Source of the DNA: DATGMB01 sp035293845
Lineage (GTDB): Bacteria > Acidobacteriota > Terriglobia > Bryobacterales > Bryobacteraceae
Reading direction: 5' to 3'
DNA length: 6,706 bases
NCBI GenBank assembly: GCA_035293845.1
Contig: DATGMB010000338.1
Location: forward strand, 1-6,706
Below the pieces are notes generated by a model. That model saw nothing but the letters and a program-made list of their open reading frames with translations. It searched no databases and had not been told where the DNA came from. Positions 4,687 through 6,706 of this stretch are shown in pieces; positions within the stretch are counted from its first letter, which is position 1, and each line of letters opens with the position of its first letter. The translations under genes and the position numbers were made by a program.

Positions 4687-6654
4687 TTACTCCTCCTGCG
4701 CGCTCAACCGTGCGATGACCGAAAGGTCTTCGAGCGTCGTGGTGTCGCCCTTGACCTCGCCGCCGGCGGCGATTTCCTTGAGCAGGCGGCGCATGATTTT
4801 GCCGCTGCGGGTTTTGGGAAGCGCTTCGGTGAACCGGATATCGTCCGGCTTGGCGAGCGATCCGATCTCCTTGGCGACCCACTGGCGCAGTTCTTCCTTC
4901 AGCTCCTTACCGGGCGCATTGCCGCCTTTCAGGGTCACGAAGGCGACGATCGCCTGGCCCTTGAGGTCGTCGAGGCGCGCCACCACGGCCGCCTCCGCCA
5001 CCTTGTGGTGGGCCACCAGCGCCGACTCGACCTCCATTGTGCTCAAACGGTGGCCGGAGACGTTGATCACGTCGTCGATGCGGCCCATGATCCAGAAATA
5101 GCCGTCGGCGTCCTTGCGCGCGCCGTCGCCGGTGAAGTACATGCCGGGGATCTGCGACCAGTACTGGTCCTGGTAGCGCTTGGGATCGCCGTAGATATTG
5201 CGCAGCATGGCCGGCCACGGCTGTTTCAGCACGAGGAAGCCGCCGCCTTCCGGCGGGACCGGCTGGCCCTCGCGCGTCACCACGTCGGCGATCACGCCCG
5301 GCAGCGGCCGCGTGGCGGAGCCGGGCTTGGTCGGCGTGGCGCCGGGCAGCGGGGAGATCATGATCATGCCCGTCTCGGTCTGCCACCATGTGTCGACAAT
5401 CGGGCAGCGGTTGTGGCCGATGTTCTCGCGGTACCACATCCAGGCTTCGGGATTGATGGGCTCGCCGACGGAGCCGAGCAGGCGCAGGCTGTCCATCTTG
5501 TGCTTCCGCGGCCACTCGACGCCGAAGCGCATGAACGCGCGGATGGCGGTAGGGGCGGTGTAGAAGATGTTCACCTTGTGGCGGTCGATGATGCGCCAGA
5601 AGCGGTCGGGCTCCGGGAAGTTCGGCGCGCCCTCGTACATCAGACTGGTGGCGCCGTTCTGCAGCGGTCCGTAGACGATGTAGCTGTGGCCGGTGACCCA
5701 GCCGATATCGGCGGTGCACCAGTAGACATCCTCGTCCTTGAGGTCGAAGACCATCTTGGTGGTGTAGTAGGTGCCGACGGAGTAGCCGCCCGTGGTGTGC
5801 AGAATGCCCTTGGGCTTTCCGGTGGTGCCGGAGGTGTAGAGCAGGTAGAGCGGATGCTCGGCATCGAGCGGCTCGGCCGGGCATTCGTCGCTGGCGGCGG
5901 CCATCAGATCGTGCCACCAGTGGTCGCGGCCGCCGTACATATCCTGCGGCGTGCCGGTGCGGCGGTAGACGACGACGTGCTTCACGCTGGGGCAGGAACG
6001 GAGCGCCTCATCCACGGCCGGCTTGAGCTTGACCTCCGTGCCGCGGCGGTAGGCGCCGTCCTGCGTGACGACGCAGCAGGCCTGGCAGTCGTTGATGCGG
6101 TCGATCAGCGCGTTCGAGGAGAAGCCGCCGAAGATCACGGTGTGGGGAGCGCCGATGCGTGCGCAGGCCAGCATGGCGATGGGCAGCGCCGGGCACATCC
6201 CCATATAGATCGCGACGCGGTCGCCCTTGGCGACGCCGAGAGACTTCAGCACGTTGGCAAACTTCGAAACTTCGAGCAGAAGCTGCTGATACGTCAGCGT
6301 CTGAATTTCGCCCGGCTCGCCTTCCCAGATGAGCGCGGCCTTGTTGCGGCGCGGGCCGGCCACATGGCGGTCCAGGCAGTTGTAGGAGAGATTCAACTGG
6401 CCGCCTTCGAACCATTTCGCCCAGGGGCAGTTCCATTCGAGCACCTTGTCCCAGGGTTTGAACCAGTGCAGCTCGCCGGCAATCGCGGCCCAGAACGCCT
6501 CCGGATTCTCGGCGGCCTGCCGGTACAGGCGCTCGTACTCCTCCATGCTGCGGATGCCCGCATGCGAACGGAATTCCTCGGAGGGTTCAAAAACACGCTT
6601 CTCCTGCAGAACGGAATGGATATTGGCTGCGGCAGGCACGCTGTTGGTCGACAT
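4687..6654 (-). CDS. acs: Acetyl-CoA synthetase, AMP-forming
   Basis: A 655-residue cytoplasmic enzyme that activates acetate to acetyl-CoA in two steps through acetyl-AMP, feeding scavenged acetate into the TCA and glyoxylate cycles. Length and motifs match bacterial Acs. Counted from the ATG at 6654: the ATP-binding loop YTSGTTGKPKG at 273-283, WVTGHSY at about 319-325, DTWWQTETG ending at 429 with the Trp that restricts the pocket to acetate, YFTGDGARKDADGY, the hinge/A8 region GRIDDVINVSGHRLS at 524-538, and the C-terminal PKTRSGKIMRR at 613-623, whose Lys619 is the lysine inactivated by acetylation in related enzymes. That allows control by a Pat/CobB-type system, though neither gene is here. 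The ATG at 6654 is chosen over the in-frame TTG at 6675 because GGAGAGA lies at normal distance before it and a predicted promoter would start transcription after the TTG. No defect is seen. Confidence 0.96.
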   Translation of the reverse strand: MSTNSVPAAANIHSVLQEKRVFEPSEEFRSHAGIRSMEEYERLYRQAAENPEAFWAAIAGELHWFKPWDKVLEWNCPWAKWFEGGQLNLSYNCLDRHVAGPRRNKAALIWEGEPGEIQTLTYQQLLLEVSKFANVLKSLGVAKGDRVAIYMGMCPALPIAMLACARIGAPHTVIFGGFSSNALIDRINDCQACCVVTQDGAYRRGTEVKLKPAVDEALRSCPSVKHVVVYRRTGTPQDMYGGRDHWWHDLMAAASDECPAEPLDAEHPLYLLYTSGTTGKPKGILHTTGGYSVGTYYTTKMVFDLKDEDVYWCTADIGWVTGHSYIVYGPLQNGATSLMYEGAPNFPEPDRFWRIIDRHKVNIFYTAPTAIRAFMRFGVEWPRKHKMDSLRLLGSVGEPINPEAWMWYRENIGHNRCPIVDTWWQTETGMIMISPLPGATPTKPGSATRPLPGVIADVVTREGQPVPPEGGGFLVLKQPWPAMLRNIYGDPKRYQDQYWSQIPGMYFTGDGARKDADGYFWIMGRIDDVINVSGHRLSTMEVESALVAHHKVAEAAVVARLDDLKGQAIVAFVTLKGGNAPGKELKEELRQWVAKEIGSLAKPDDIRFTEALPKTRSGKIMRRLLKEIAAGGEVKGDTTTLEDLSVIARLSAQEE

Positions 6655-6658
6655 GATT

Positions 6659-6665
6659 TTTCTCT
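6659..6665 (-). promoter_or_regulatory. Ribosome binding site of acs
   Basis: On the minus strand GGAGAGA lies about five bases before the ATG at 6654. It decides the start: the TTG at 6675, in the same frame and seven codons upstream, has no such sequence. Confidence 0.65.
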
Positions 6666-6677
6666 CCGCGAACAAAA

Positions 6678-6686
6678 ATTATCACA
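6678..6686 (-). promoter_or_regulatory. Candidate extended -10 promoter of acs
   Basis: On the minus strand TGTGATAAT fits the extended -10 pattern TGn followed by TATAAT with one mismatch. Transcription would begin near 6671, giving a leader of under 20 bases that contains the ribosome binding site. The place expected for a -35 (about 6701-6706) reads CCTGCG and does not match the consensus; extended -10 promoters can work without one. The window ends there, so activator sites cannot be judged. Confidence 0.42.
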
Positions 6687-6706
6687 CGAGTCGCCGGCGG
6701 CGCAGG

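Noticed and set aside
6655..6675. TTG at 6675 as the acs start
   Set aside because: No ribosome binding site, and it lies upstream of the likely transcript start; ATG at 6654 has GGAGAGA at good distance.

Overview
The window is GC-rich, densely coded chromosomal DNA. It most likely comes from an acidobacterium of the Solibacter/Bryobacter type. The main clue is a gene at 3840-4628 (minus strand) for a TIGR03435-type secreted protein, a family greatly expanded in that group. The assignment is an inference from this family and from base composition; there is no rRNA or other marker gene here. No stretch longer than about 300 bases lacks a gene.

The plus strand carries four genes. They are the 3' part of an ArnT/PMT-like membrane glycosyltransferase (to 1478), a ten-helix DMT-type permease resembling ureide permeases (1515-2600), a GAF-ANTAR protein predicted to be a sensory RNA-binding antiterminator (2721-3428), and a small VOC/bleomycin-resistance-like protein (3448-3843). 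The minus strand carries two: acetyl-CoA synthetase acs (start 6654, end 4687) and, 58 bases downstream of it, the TIGR03435 protein (4628-3840). The two groups converge and their stop codons overlap by four bases at 3840-3843, leaving no spacer for a terminator.

The coding content is mostly housekeeping or accessory metabolism, with no mobile element, CRISPR array, tRNA or rRNA. The least explained part is the 120-base leader of the GAF-ANTAR gene. It holds a 16-base palindrome, two alternative stem-loops, a 22-base-spaced direct repeat, and a hairpin whose right arm ends two bases before the start codon. A terminator-like structure just before the permease gene, and the permease's position next to an ANTAR regulator, make a small self-contained regulatory unit (permease plus RNA-binding sensor) a plausible but unproven idea. 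A second dyad sits directly against the ribosome binding site of the TIGR03435 gene.
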